Below, in pieces: positions 22,220 to 32,400 of a stretch of 64,000 nucleotides of DNA. The notes below the pieces were generated by a model, which made no database searches, was not told where the DNA came from, and worked only from the letters and a program-made list of their open reading frames with translations. The first letter of the stretch is position 1, and each line of letters begins with the position of its first letter. Location: contig BROI01000007.1 of assembly GCA_027923505.1 (NCBI GenBank), forward strand, positions 186,001 to 250,000, written 5' to 3'. Origin of the DNA: Mayamaea pseudoterrestris. Taxonomy: Eukaryota > Bacillariophyta > Bacillariophyceae > Sellaphorales > Sellaphoraceae. The translations under genes were made by a program, and so were the position numbers.

Positions 22220-23632
22220 ATGAAGACAAATAGTTGTTTCTTATTGTGTTTATTTGCATTTCAATGCACGACATTGGCGGCATTTCTCCCGTCACGACGT
22301 CGTTCATTCGATGCGAATCCGATTTCGACGAGGAGCGTCCTTCCACCACAATTCGCACATTTCGGTTCCTCGGCCATTTCGATTCTGCAATCACATGATA
22401 GTTTCAACTTGTTGACAAATGATTTGCTAGCTGACGACACAGATATTCTTTCCCGATTGAGCTTGATGGATTATGGATCGGCGGAAGCTTTGGCTGGCCC
22501 ATTCTTTGGACTCTCGTTATTTCCCTACGTCGCCTTTCTTTACTTTTTGAATTGCAAAGAAAACAAGACACCAAAAGGTGTGACGGTAGGGTTCGTTGCA
22601 TTGCTACTCTTCGTCTTTTTGACGATTCCTGCAGCCATTGCCGCCAAGGTTTGGTACGGCGTTTCTCTCGCTGATTGCGATTGGTTGCACGCGAGCGCCG
22701 AAAGCTTGTTGACTGGAACAAATCTGGTCACCGTTGTGGCATTTAGACAAGCACTTGCTGCGACACCATTACTACCGCATGATGACGACCTTATTGAAGA
22801 TAATGAATCGCGTCAATTACCCTCGAGCATGACGAATTACGCGCCCATGACCTGGCTCATGGCAATTTGGACGGCGGCAGCTGGGGTAACTGCCGTTATT
22901 CCTGCTGCATTCGCGGACATGTCGGTTCATGATCTCTACCTTGGAGGATTTTTGGACTTGCCCGTGTCTCTATCAAATTTGTTGGAAGGCCGGTCTCAAC
23001 CTATCAATGCGCTCTCGGTTGGATGCTGGATCATTCACATTTCCAGTCTCGTCGAATTCTTGGCCATTATGGACTATTGCTGGTTGTGGAGCGAGTCAAC
23101 TCGCAATACAAAATGGAAAGGACTTGTATGGGGCCTATTGCCGCTTCATTCATCGGGCCTTACAGCCTGTACCTATCATTTTTTCTACAATCAACTTCCA
23201 GTCTTGGTGCCGCTGCAGGCGCTCTTGACCTGTTTGGGTAATACGACGGCAGCATTTGCCGCCTGGAGAATTGCCAAATCCAATGGATGGGAGCCCACCT
23301 TACGGTTTACAATGAAGGATGAAGATGAAGAGCCTCTGCCGGCAACACCAAGGATTGTAGCCCCATCAAGCGAAACTGTCGCTTTCGTATCAGGAATCAC
23401 GCCCATGCTCGAAGGAGTGGCAGCATTCGGAAGTGTCTACACTTTTTTACTAAAACTGTTTCTTGGGTGTGCATTTGCTTCATATGCTATCAAATATGGG
23501 GAGACATGGCTGCCTGTACCTTTCGAGCCAGACCTTGTTGCTGCTGTTTCGTTCATTGGCATCGCAAGCACATTGAATGCGATAAAATGGCAACGACGCA
23601 GTCAAGATTCATCGTTTGACGGATGGCTGTAA
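22220..23632 (+). CDS. Plastid-type membrane protein, DUF3593 + DUF2499 (Ycf49-like)
   Basis: The ATG at 22,220 gives 470 residues; the frame extends 12 codons upstream but only to a GTG. The N-terminus is a signal peptide ending TTLAAFLPSRRRSF, a close match to the diatom ASAFAP plastid-targeting motif followed by a basic transit peptide. Residues ~93-180 match DUF3593 (LFPYVAFLYFL, TIPAAIAAKVWYG, SLADCDWLHASAESLLTGTN). Residues ~261-326 match DUF2499 (WIIHISSLVEFLAIMDYCWL, WGLLPLHSSGLTACTYHFFY). Cyanobacteria and plants have both domains; their biochemical role is not known to me. Six or more membrane segments are visible, so a thylakoid or inner-envelope location is likely. The frame is uninterrupted. 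Confidence 0.8.
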   Translation: MKTNSCFLLCLFAFQCTTLAAFLPSRRRSFDANPISTRSVLPPQFAHFGSSAISILQSHDSFNLLTNDLLADDTDILSRLSLMDYGSAEALAGPFFGLSLFPYVAFLYFLNCKENKTPKGVTVGFVALLLFVFLTIPAAIAAKVWYGVSLADCDWLHASAESLLTGTNLVTVVAFRQALAATPLLPHDDDLIEDNESRQLPSSMTNYAPMTWLMAIWTAAAGVTAVIPAAFADMSVHDLYLGGFLDLPVSLSNLLEGRSQPINALSVGCWIIHISSLVEFLAIMDYCWLWSESTRNTKWKGLVWGLLPLHSSGLTACTYHFFYNQLPVLVPLQALLTCLGNTTAAFAAWRIAKSNGWEPTLRFTMKDEDEEPLPATPRIVAPSSETVAFVSGITPMLEGVAAFGSVYTFLLKLFLGCAFASYAIKYGETWLPVPFEPDLVAAVSFIGIASTLNAIKWQRRSQDSSFDGWL

Positions 23633-23729
23633 AATTACCATCCTGCTAGCTACTGTGTGCTTTGACACTACAAGTTATACCATACTGATTATTAGTTTTC
23701 CTGGGGGCGTTATCATACTATAGTATGTA

Positions 23730-25064
23730 CTACATGGCCGACGCCTTGATGGCGTCCGTGACATTGTTGAGCTCAATGCAGAAGCTCGAGATCGATCGAT
23801 CTAAAATAACTTCCTCCTCTTCCTCCTCTTCAAAATTCAGCAAACCTTCGACTTGATCAATGCTGCCTCGCAATGATCCATCCATTATCATACTGGCAGC
23901 AGTCATTTCCGCCTTTTCCGGCGGCACTCTCAAGATGCGCGCCAGTTCCGTGATGTATATGGATTGATACAAGTTGGCGACGGCAACCATATTGTGCTCA
24001 ATAACGCCGCGTTCCATTATGGTCAGTCCGTCGCCCATGACTGCCTTTTGATGATCAGCCAAGGAAGATTCAAACTTTACCAATTCTTGAGGCTGCAAGA
24101 TTTGATGCATGTACATCTTTTTCATAATTTGCGAATGACTCTCCATTCCTTGAATGCTATCCAACTGGTCGAGACGAGCATCTTTGTAAATGTGTGCTAA
24201 GATTCGCTGTCGCTGCGGACCGCTAGGAGCAAGGATCGCGCACGTGACGGCTCGCCCAAGCATTTGCAACAAACTCTCCGCGTCCACCAAATCAAAAGCT
24301 TCGCTTAACTCATGGTATCGCTGCGCCGCCTGCATAAACTTGCGGTTCGCGTCCAAGACACGCGCGTATGTAGACTTGTAGCGAAGCAAAAGAGCCTTGT
24401 TGTTGCTTGCGTCGACCCGCTGCACAACAGAGCCGGCCTTGGTGACTGCGGCATCTGCCTGCTCTGTCTCGTCCTCGTTAAGAAAGCATTCGGCAATCTT
24501 GACAAAGACGTTCATCTTATCCGCAGGCGAAATGTAGTAGACACTATTGTTGTCGTCATCCATGCGAAGTTCCGCGAGAATGCGTGCAGCTCCAGCGTAA
24601 TCCGTGTTAGTTGGATGATTGATCTTGTGCTCGAAAAGCTTCTGACGGAGTTGATTGTCAGCAGCATTCTCGACCGTAACAGGTAGATGACCAAGAGCCT
24701 TAATAATGACATCTTCAATGTGATCGAATGCATCGGGAAGGAAGGTCGGGGATGCGACTGTCGCCTGGATAAAATGAGCTGATAAGGATCGCTGCTCGCC
24801 TTGACCGACGCTTCCGCGTCGCTGCTGGCCACCGAAACTCGAAAAAATGGATCGAATCGAGTCATAAGCCTTGTTTTGAATTCCTGTATTAATGGAAAGG
24901 ATGAGAGCTTGGAGATCCATGATACTGCTGCTACTGGTAGTAAATTCGATTGATGGATCTTCGATGGCTCGACGGTTTCCAGAAAAGTACGAGCATGCAG
25001 GAAGGCGTGCATCAAAAATCCTCTGAAGTCCTAGCGGTACACTAGTCTTTGCACGATTGCGCAT
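23730..25064 (-). CDS. CSN4: COP9 signalosome subunit 4
   Basis: The frame of 444 residues matches CSN4 from about residue 49 on. The Met at residue 49 (base 24,920; MDLQALILSINTG) is the start that best fits the family's ~400-residue length. The earlier ATG at 25,064 would add a poorly conserved leader. Helical repeats include AARILAELRMDD and YYISPADKMNVFVKIAECFL. The PCI region includes HNMVAVANLYQSIYITELAR, LRVPPEKAEMTAASMIMDGS and LRGSIDQVEGLLNF. An unusual run of eight acidic residues (EEEEEEE-V) follows the winged helix. The C-terminus is slightly shorter than in animals. CSN4 is a scaffold subunit of the complex that removes Nedd8 from cullins. Confidence 0.9.
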   Translation of the reverse strand: MRNRAKTSVPLGLQRIFDARLPACSYFSGNRRAIEDPSIEFTTSSSSIMDLQALILSINTGIQNKAYDSIRSIFSSFGGQQRRGSVGQGEQRSLSAHFIQATVASPTFLPDAFDHIEDVIIKALGHLPVTVENAADNQLRQKLFEHKINHPTNTDYAGAARILAELRMDDDNNSVYYISPADKMNVFVKIAECFLNEDETEQADAAVTKAGSVVQRVDASNNKALLLRYKSTYARVLDANRKFMQAAQRYHELSEAFDLVDAESLLQMLGRAVTCAILAPSGPQRQRILAHIYKDARLDQLDSIQGMESHSQIMKKMYMHQILQPQELVKFESSLADHQKAVMGDGLTIMERGVIEHNMVAVANLYQSIYITELARILRVPPEKAEMTAASMIMDGSLRGSIDQVEGLLNFEEEEEEEVILDRSISSFCIELNNVTDAIKASAM

Positions 25065-25379
25065 CGACCAAAAACAAGCGACGATCGAGTCCGTCGCGCA
25101 CCACCATTATGCTGCTGTCTATGCAAATAAACACATTCGCGGAGCGGGGAGGTGGTGGGATCAATGGTTTAAAAGGATGCAATGACTTTTTCGTGCACTT
25201 CGCGCGCACAAACTTTCCCTATCAATTGAAACCAAAGGAAATGGACTACCAGTAGTGCATGGCACTTCCATATGCACATGCAGTGATGATATGAGTGGCT
25301 AGCTTGGTACTAGTACTTCATGTGGAATGTTGAAGTGTATTGAATACAAATGCTGTTGGCTTGCTCCGACTAACTGCAA
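25065..25379. other. Intergenic region upstream of CSN4
   Basis: About 315 bp holding the presumed CSN4 promoter. It is non-repetitive until the minisatellite begins near 25,380. No gene recognised. Confidence 0.35.
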
Positions 25380-25817
25380 AATATTAAGTGTTTAGAGACA
25401 AACTGGGAGCTACAGAGGGTAACAAGCTTGGTGCTGCATGTCACAGGCACTTGGATCACTTGACAGCACACTTGATGGCAAGCTGCCGAGTTGAGTGCAT
25501 GGAGACAAACTGGGACCCGAAGGAGACTGGGTCATGCCCTAGGTGACACGCTGGGCTTTGCACTTGGATCATCTGATGGCACACTTGATGGCAAGCTGCT
25601 GGGTTGGGTGCTGGGAGACAAACTGGGAGCTACAGAGGGCAACAAGCTTGATGCTGCACTGTGAAGGAGACTGGGTCATGCACTAGGTGACTCACTTGGG
25701 CTTGGCACTTGGATCACTTGACAGCACACTTGATGGCAAGCTACTGGGCTGTCAAGTGCTGGGAGATGAACTGGGAGTTACAGAGGGGGACGAGTTTGGT
25801 GTGTAAAACTGCACTGG
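25380..25817 (+). repeat. Minisatellite, left part
   Basis: About four irregular units of 105-150 bp. Each carries GAGACAAACTGGGAG, ACAGAGGG-AACAAGCTTG, GAAGGAGACTGGGTCATGC, CACTTGGATCACTTGA and GGCACACTTGATGGCAAGCT. Anchor positions are near 25,397, 25,503, 25,615 and 25,762. The array is cut at 25,817 by the copia element and resumes at 32,401 on its far side. Confidence 0.75.
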
Positions 25818-26129
25818 TTGTAACTTGTAAATCAAATCGTTGCACCTTTCGCTTGTAGCTGTCCTTGGATGGCCAATCCAAGCTTGCAGTTGCTACAATA
25901 CGAGAGACGAATAAATCGCTTTCTTAACTCTTCAAGCTTAGTAAGTCTGCTTGTTTCTACTCTATATCGCACTAGTTTCAGCAATATACTCGTTGAATCG
26001 CTTCGAAGCCGTCGCTGCCACGCATCACGCGATCGTGAGGCTGTGGTGAGCCGCGAGTGCCGCTGTGTCACCCTATCGGACATTCGGTGTGACTTGCCCG
26101 ATTTTCGCTGTTTTCGTTCGCATCCTGCA
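25818..26129 (-). repeat. LTR, 3' copy of the copia element
   Basis: 312 bp. On the element's sense strand it starts TTGCAGGATGCG and ends CAAGTTACAA. It is nearly identical to the copy at 32,090-32,400 and to the LTR at 45,482-45,793. Confidence 0.95.
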
Positions 26130-26147
26130 ACTCCCCTCAAGTCATAC

Positions 26148-29100
26148 CTAATAGTTCGATTCCTTGAAGAGCAGGTTCTTTAAGTGCTTGCTTGCCGTAG
26201 CCCGCGGAAGAAACTTGGTAAGTACATCCGCCGGGTTTGTCGTTCCCATGATGTGGTTGAAATTAATAATTCCCGCCGCAATCGCTTCGCGTACACGGTG
26301 AAATGCCAGTGCATTGTGTCGCTTCGTCAGACTAGAGTGCGGTAAGTTGCTGCTTTGCGTTACCGACTTGTTGTCTCCAAACATCCATGAAGGTCCGTCG
26401 AGCGGAACTCCCAACATGCGTAGCGTGAAGCGGAGATCCATGATCTGCTCCGTGCTCACTCTCGCTGCTACAAACTCCGAGCCGTACGTCGCCGTCTCGA
26501 CCGTCGCTTGGCGTTTCGAAAACCAATCGACGACTGTTCCATTCAACATGTGTAGCATGCCCATCGCTGCCCGTCCCGTCGTGTAATCATGGTACAGGTT
26601 TGCATCTTCAAACGTTGACATTCGCACCGCCTTGCCGCGCGGCGTGGGCATGTTCCACGGAAGCTCTTCGCAGATCTTGCCGTACACACTGTAGTCCCAA
26701 TCCATCTTGTCAACTGTCGCGTATCGCTCGTCCGTTGGAATCAAAACATTGAATCGAATCGCTCCATCCGGGTATCGTCGTAAGTATCCGCAAATATGCT
26801 TCAACCGTTCCAAGTGCCCCGCTCGTGGCGCAGCTCGGAATCTCCCCATAGTCATGACAGCGCAGTGAATGTCGAATTGACATAAACTTACTGCCCATTG
26901 CAACGCACCAATTATCGATTGATACTTCGCAATTCCGTCGTCGTCAAGTTCTTTTGTTTCGTCGAGTTCCGGATGATCGCCGTCGCGTAGTGGACTTGTC
27001 TGCGGTCGCGGTTCTTCGCCGAACATTTCCTTGTAGTTCGCTAGTAGCCTTGTGACGTACTTCTTCGCTCCGAAGCATAGTACGCCGTCGTCGTCTCGCC
27101 AAACGTCTGCGCCCAAATGATATGCCAATGGACCGACGCCCTTCAACTTGTAGTTGTAGTTCTCAATTAAAAGATCCGTTAGTTCCTTCGGATTCTTCAT
27201 TGCTATCGCTAAATCGTCGACATACACACAAACGTATTCGTAGTGCGTGCCTTTATCGCGCATCCACACGTCCGGTTCTGCGATACACGGCGTGAAGCCA
27301 ATGTCGCGGAGTGTGTCTGCAAAGTGCTCGTGCCAGCGTGCGCCTGACGTGCGAAGACCGTATAATGCCTTCACGATCGTGAGCGTGTGACCCTCGAGCT
27401 CCCCGAACTCCGGACCTGCCACGATATAAACCTTCTCTTTCGTTTTCGCTTCCAAGTATGCGTTGCCGACGTCAGCTGCCCACAGTTCCAGACCGTTGAG
27501 TTCCGCTAACATCGCTACCATTCGTAGACTTCGTAATGACACAACGCCCGAGTAAACTGAATCCTTCGGCGGCTCTGTCATATGTCCTCCTGCGACGAGT
27601 CGTGCTTTCCGTCGCAAATCGTGCTTGACATCGAATATCATGTGCACGTTTATTCGTTTCCACGGCGCCGGCATGACCTTACCGACTCCTTGATCTGCGA
27701 ACGTATCGTAATCATTTATCTGATTTAATTCCGTTCGAATCGCATCCGTCCACAGCGTGTTGCCGTTGATCTCGTCGAGAGCTTTCGCATCTTTATAATT
27801 GCGCGGCAACCTTACGCCGAATTTGTAGCGTACGCCGTTTGCTTTCGATTTTCGTTTCGCTGCTGTCACCATCTGTCGAAACTTCTTTCGCTTCCGAGTG
27901 TAATGTTCCAGCTGCTTCCATCCTGGCTTGTCGAGTAAGCCGTGCTTGAGTCCATACTCTGCGATCGTTATTGGATCGTCCTTTTTCATGATCGCGAGAG
28001 GCTCCCACGTCGTCGTTCCGTCGGTCCATTCGACGAGAACGTTACTTGAACTTCCCTTGTATGTCGGATCGTTCGGTTTCAAATTAAGCTCGTGTCCGAT
28101 TACTTTCGTGAATACCCACTGAGTCGCCGGATCGTTTCGTATATCTTCGTCCATCTGTCGTTCGATTAAATCTGACAGTTCGTTGTAACTTATTAAGTCT
28201 TTCGCTGGCTCCTCTCCCATCTGGATCAAGAAACCTTTTGTCGTTTCGAGTAGCTCGTTATCGCGTACTTCGATATATTCGCATACAGTCGCTCGCATTT
28301 TCTGACCGTTTTCGTGTTCCCTTACGAACGTGCGTCCGATGAGTTCGCTTGGAGAGAACAGAGGGCATTTATTCCCTGATTCTTGCTCAGCCCTTCTGAA
28401 GAACTTCGCTGGTACGTTGGCGTGGTTCGCCATCGGAATCGTTTCGTCGTCGTTTCCTTCGTAGTTGTCGTGACTACTTTCTGTCGCATTCGTGCTGTGG
28501 TAGCGTCCTGTCGCGAGATCTGGTGTTTCAAAATTCCGCTCGCTTGCGCGTGTAGCTTCTTCAGAAATCTCCCCTCCAGACTCAGGGAAGGAAGGCAACT
28601 CTCGTGGTAACAAGTAGCTGCGCGAGACCACGTTGGAGCGCGGAATCGCCTGAAGCGTGTCGTCCGTCAGAACGAGAAAAGTCATATGCGGGCCGCTATT
28701 CTCTGCGATGCCCACGAATCGGCCGTTGCCAGATCGTACCGCCGAGGGAAAACTCCCCTGCGCCTCAAACGTGACCGGTTCCCACCACTTGAAATGTAAC
28801 AAAGGCGAAATATCCGGCAAATTTCCGAACGCAACTTCCGTTGGAGTGCGCCATCCCAGCGATTTCGTCGCGAGGACGTTCAGAATCATGATTACGAATT
28901 TAATCAGCAAAACCCAGCAATGGCCTGGCGAACCCGAATCTCGTTGGAGGTTCTCCATCATTGGCTTAATGTGCGACGTGTGACGTTCGCATGGATTTTG
29001 TTCTGGATGACCCGGTTCTGTGGTCACTTGAGGAATATTGTACATCCGACAGAGATCCCTCACAGCCTTGCCAGTCTCCGACTTGGCATTGTCGCTGAGC

Positions 29101-32000
29101 AGTCCGTTAGGAGCACCCACTTCGCGGATAAAATCCTCTAACGCGTTTGACATTTCGCTTTCCGACTTCATCGGGTAGCCGCGCGTGTAAAAACTTTCTC
29201 GTCCAACAAAGAGCTGCATCTTAGTAGCTCCCCCATGCCCTAGAATTCCATCATCCAAAGCTGGCGTGTCAGAGTGTATCGTGTCCGTGGCGAATAGTTC
29301 GCGCAACCGCTGAACGTTCGCGGCCGGAAATCGTGATTTCGTGAGGTGTCGAAATGGTAATCGCGGATGTTCGCTGAGATGATACCATGCTTCTGTGTGA
29401 CGTAAAGTCTGTTGAACTCGCTCAGTCGGGACCCATCCGAGGTACGGCCGAAGAGCATTATAGTCCGGTTCCTTGCTTCGCAGCTTCCGCAAATTAACGC
29501 GTGAAAACTGAGCGTGTCGCACGCACCGATTGATCAGTACGTCAAGTTCGTCGCCAGTGCGTGTCGGCGTGTGACGATTGCGGTGCGTGATACCGTCATC
29601 GTCGAATCGTTCGTCGAAAGATCCATAATCGTGATCGCGTTCGTCGAAATCGTCGTGCGCGCGCTCGACATCGTAAACAGTCGGGTCCCACGGCACATCC
29701 GACGTCATGATGACAGTCGGATACTTATCCAAATCATCGAACGTGGGTTTCGTCACGTCCAAGTACACCAGGCCATCGCGAATCGCCAATGGCAAAACGT
29801 AGCCTCCAATGTTCGTCGTAATTCGTTGCGTTCCGCCAAACATGGTCGGAATATCGTCGACGCGATGTCCCATTGCGCGCAATTGATTCGGGCAATGAAT
29901 CGTCGGTCCGTCTCGCTTTAAAGCATACTGGTGACACAAAAGCAGAATGGTTTCGCCACTAAGGGTCTTAGCCAGTCCAGCTGCAGTGCCAATCTTGAGA
30001 GCTGGGACAATATGATCGTCAATACCAGTCACATCCACCTCGGCGTTCGTTTCCGAAACGACGAGCATGTCTCCTCCGCATAAGCCTCCGTTCGCGCCAC
30101 TGTCGATGAGCGCGCCTTCGTTGATCCGCTCGTAGTGTGCGCGATTGACGCGCATACGACGATGCATGTTGAAGCTGAATGTACCTCGTCCGGTGTTATC
30201 AGTCGTCAACGATCCTGTCACTTGCTGAGTTGTAGTACTCGCATTATTCGCTTGCAGAACCGATCGTGCAGCCGTTTGGACTGACATTCCACTATTGCCT
30301 GGCTGAATATTAATCGTGCCAGGAACGCTTGCGTGATCGTTCGCTACAGATTCCGTCGCGTGACGCTCTTGATGCGCCGCGTTGACTTGCGTCTGCGTCG
30401 TAGCCGTGCCTCGTTGGTTGCGCGGTCGCCATCCGTTTTCGGGTGTCTTGGGCGCCGTCGCACGCTTGTCCTTCAACTGCTTTCGCTGATCGAACTTCAT
30501 CTCCAACCAGACTTCATCCTTCACGCTCGCGTGAGGTTTCTTCATGATCGCTGCAAATCGCTCCGCCGATAAGCCGCTTGGAGTCGCGCCGCCATTGCCG
30601 CCGCCGCCTCCTTTCGTTCCACTAGACTGCGCTTGATTGATTGTGCACTTAGTCTTCGTCGTCGATGGGTGTTTCTTGTCATACTTGATGCAGCACTCTT
30701 CTAAGTGTGCGTACAACTGCGCAAAATTGTCTTCCGAGTCGTGTTGCCCCATGTGTTTCTTGATGGCAATCATTCCGTCAAAACCTGCTAGCGAGGCGCT
30801 GAATCCAGTGTGCTCGGAGAAAGCGTCGCGTAGCATGTCGTATCGTTGTAAACCTGTCAGAGCTTCTGCGTCCATTTCGAGCAGCCAGATGACTTTCTTG
30901 TAGAACAGTGCGAGAAATTCGATCGTCGGCCGTGACCACTTCTCGGTCAGCCGCATTCCCTGCAGTTCCGTTCGCGCGCGTTCCTTCTCGATGTGAGCAG
31001 TAGCGCCTTCTTCGTATCGCGTTCGCAATCGTTGGTAGACTTCGCGTCCGTCCATCGTCTTCTTGAACTGCTGTACTGCGAGTGATGCAGACGGAGTTCG
31101 ACAGTGCGTGAGAAAGATCCTGTACACAAACACATTCTTCTTTGCATACGCCTTTTGTTCCTTCGGTCCCTTTTCCTTCGGGTCATAATCGTCGTCAAAG
31201 ACTTCGTGGAAGTCGTGCAATGTAGCGATGACTTTCAACTCGGAAATCCACTGTTTCCACGAGGAATCCAGCTTCATTTCTTTACAATCCTTCGCCGAGA
31301 ACTTGATAGACTTCGTAAATTGGTCTGAATACTTCTCGTCGTCTTCGTCGTCGCCGAGGTCCAGTACGGATGTCGGTGACTGTTTCGTGTCCACGTCCAC
31401 GCTTGTCGGTGGCACCTTGTCGGCCGAGTCGGGCTTCGACTCGTCGCCTTCGTTCGTTAGCGTGGAGTCCTTGGATTCGTCCTTCTTGGATTCCGTTTCG
31501 CTTTCCTTCGCTGGAGGTTTCGCTCCGCTTCCGCTGCCCACGCTCGCAATGTTGCGTGCTTGGACTCGTTCCTTCGCTCGTGCTGTGACGAACGTCGCCA
31601 GCGTTTCGGTGGTCAGTTGCGACCATGTCTTGATGTCAGGCGACTCTTGCGCCAAATACCATTCGATCGCGTTCGTGATCGTGCGTTGTTTCATCTTCGT
31701 TAGCGAGTGTTCGCTCGTTTCCTGCGTGACATTGTCGCCATCGTCAGTCGTCGTCGTTGTCGTCGTCGTGACGTTCCACTTCGTCGCGAAATCGTCGTAC
31801 TCCATCTCGATCAATTGCGTAAGCGATTCTACTCCGAGTTCGTCGAATAACTCCTTGAACTGAGGATCTTGGAAAACGCCTACGTTCTCTTCGTAAACAT
31901 GCGCAAAAGCCACGTCTTTCTGCGCGCGAGTTTCCGCCATCGTTGTCGTCGTGACAATGTTCTTGCTATCACCTGCGGAACTTTCCGGGCCAAGAACCAA
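26148..32000 (-). CDS. Copia Gag-Pol polyprotein
   Basis: A 1950-residue frame inside the LTR element. Residues ~1-560 are Gag-like, charged and low complexity at first. A retropepsin-like DSGA motif lies near 632. The integrase core spans ~890-1110 with the spaced acidic residues of the family. A short chromodomain-like segment (VLVEWTDGTTTWEP) lies near 1320. The reverse transcriptase spans ~1480-1700 with a YVDDL-type active site, and RNase H lies at ~1810-1940. Gag and Pol share one frame, as in many copia elements. Chromodomains are better known from Ty3/gypsy chromoviruses; one in a copia polyprotein may bias where the element inserts, which is inference. Confidence 0.93.
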   Translation of the reverse strand: MVLGPESSAGDSKNIVTTTTMAETRAQKDVAFAHVYEENVGVFQDPQFKELFDELGVESLTQLIEMEYDDFATKWNVTTTTTTTTDDGDNVTQETSEHSLTKMKQRTITNAIEWYLAQESPDIKTWSQLTTETLATFVTARAKERVQARNIASVGSGSGAKPPAKESETESKKDESKDSTLTNEGDESKPDSADKVPPTSVDVDTKQSPTSVLDLGDDEDDEKYSDQFTKSIKFSAKDCKEMKLDSSWKQWISELKVIATLHDFHEVFDDDYDPKEKGPKEQKAYAKKNVFVYRIFLTHCRTPSASLAVQQFKKTMDGREVYQRLRTRYEEGATAHIEKERARTELQGMRLTEKWSRPTIEFLALFYKKVIWLLEMDAEALTGLQRYDMLRDAFSEHTGFSASLAGFDGMIAIKKHMGQHDSEDNFAQLYAHLEECCIKYDKKHPSTTKTKCTINQAQSSGTKGGGGGNGGATPSGLSAERFAAIMKKPHASVKDEVWLEMKFDQRKQLKDKRATAPKTPENGWRPRNQRGTATTQTQVNAAHQERHATESVANDHASVPGTINIQPGNSGMSVQTAARSVLQANNASTTTQQVTGSLTTDNTGRGTFSFNMHRRMRVNRAHYERINEGALIDSGANGGLCGGDMLVVSETNAEVDVTGIDDHIVPALKIGTAAGLAKTLSGETILLLCHQYALKRDGPTIHCPNQLRAMGHRVDDIPTMFGGTQRITTNIGGYVLPLAIRDGLVYLDVTKPTFDDLDKYPTVIMTSDVPWDPTVYDVERAHDDFDERDHDYGSFDERFDDDGITHRNRHTPTRTGDELDVLINRCVRHAQFSRVNLRKLRSKEPDYNALRPYLGWVPTERVQQTLRHTEAWYHLSEHPRLPFRHLTKSRFPAANVQRLRELFATDTIHSDTPALDDGILGHGGATKMQLFVGRESFYTRGYPMKSESEMSNALEDFIREVGAPNGLLSDNAKSETGKAVRDLCRMYNIPQVTTEPGHPEQNPCERHTSHIKPMMENLQRDSGSPGHCWVLLIKFVIMILNVLATKSLGWRTPTEVAFGNLPDISPLLHFKWWEPVTFEAQGSFPSAVRSGNGRFVGIAENSGPHMTFLVLTDDTLQAIPRSNVVSRSYLLPRELPSFPESGGEISEEATRASERNFETPDLATGRYHSTNATESSHDNYEGNDDETIPMANHANVPAKFFRRAEQESGNKCPLFSPSELIGRTFVREHENGQKMRATVCEYIEVRDNELLETTKGFLIQMGEEPAKDLISYNELSDLIERQMDEDIRNDPATQWVFTKVIGHELNLKPNDPTYKGSSSNVLVEWTDGTTTWEPLAIMKKDDPITIAEYGLKHGLLDKPGWKQLEHYTRKRKKFRQMVTAAKRKSKANGVRYKFGVRLPRNYKDAKALDEINGNTLWTDAIRTELNQINDYDTFADQGVGKVMPAPWKRINVHMIFDVKHDLRRKARLVAGGHMTEPPKDSVYSGVVSLRSLRMVAMLAELNGLELWAADVGNAYLEAKTKEKVYIVAGPEFGELEGHTLTIVKALYGLRTSGARWHEHFADTLRDIGFTPCIAEPDVWMRDKGTHYEYVCVYVDDLAIAMKNPKELTDLLIENYNYKLKGVGPLAYHLGADVWRDDDGVLCFGAKKYVTRLLANYKEMFGEEPRPQTSPLRDGDHPELDETKELDDDGIAKYQSIIGALQWAVSLCQFDIHCAVMTMGRFRAAPRAGHLERLKHICGYLRRYPDGAIRFNVLIPTDERYATVDKMDWDYSVYGKICEELPWNMPTPRGKAVRMSTFEDANLYHDYTTGRAAMGMLHMLNGTVVDWFSKRQATVETATYGSEFVAARVSTEQIMDLRFTLRMLGVPLDGPSWMFGDNKSVTQSSNLPHSSLTKRHNALAFHRVREAIAAGIINFNHIMGTTNPADVLTKFLPRATASKHLKNLLFKESNY

Positions 32001-32089
32001 CGTGCGTCCACGTTACTTCGTAAATCAATAGTACTCTTCGTCGATAAAGTCTCTATGCCGAGGCAATGAGTCTCAAGACAGTGTTAATC

Positions 32090-32400
32090 TTGTAACTTGT
32101 AAATCAAATCGTTGCACCTTTCGCTTGTAGCTGTCCTTGGATGGCCAATCCAAGCTTGCAGTTGCTACAATACGAGACGCGATAAATCGCTTTCTTAACT
32201 CTTCAAGCTTAGTAAGTCTGCTTGTTTCTACTCTATATCGCACTAGTTTCAGCAATATACTCGTTGAATCGCTTCGAAGCCGTCGCTGCCACGCATCACG
32301 CGATCGTGAGGCTGTGGTGAGCCGCGAGTGCCGCTGTGTCACCCTATCGGACATTCGGTGTGACTTGCCCGATTTTCGCTGTTTTCGTTCGCATCCTGCA
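32090..32400 (-). repeat. LTR, 5' copy of the copia element
   Basis: 311 bp, the upstream LTR relative to Gag-Pol. An ~89-bp leader separates it from the polyprotein start. I could not assign the primer-binding site to a particular tRNA. Confidence 0.95.

Larger units (their letters stand above)
25818..32400 (-). mobile_element. Ty1/copia LTR retrotransposon (CoDi-like), looks whole
   Basis: The element is bounded by direct LTRs (25,818-26,129 and 32,090-32,400) and flanked by a perfect 5-bp target duplication ACTGG (25,813-25,817 and 32,401-32,405). The exact LTR edge is ambiguous by one base. One long minus-strand frame fills the inside. Domain order is Gag, protease, integrase, reverse transcriptase, RNase H, which is the copia order. 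A purine-rich tract sits beside the 26,129 LTR, as expected for second-strand priming. The two LTRs differ only within one short stretch, so the insertion is recent on an evolutionary scale. It landed inside a minisatellite array. Confidence 0.95.

Noticed and set aside
26314-31863. Plus-strand frames of 60-211 codons inside the copia element
   Set aside because: They are antisense to the long polyprotein frame and of low complexity.
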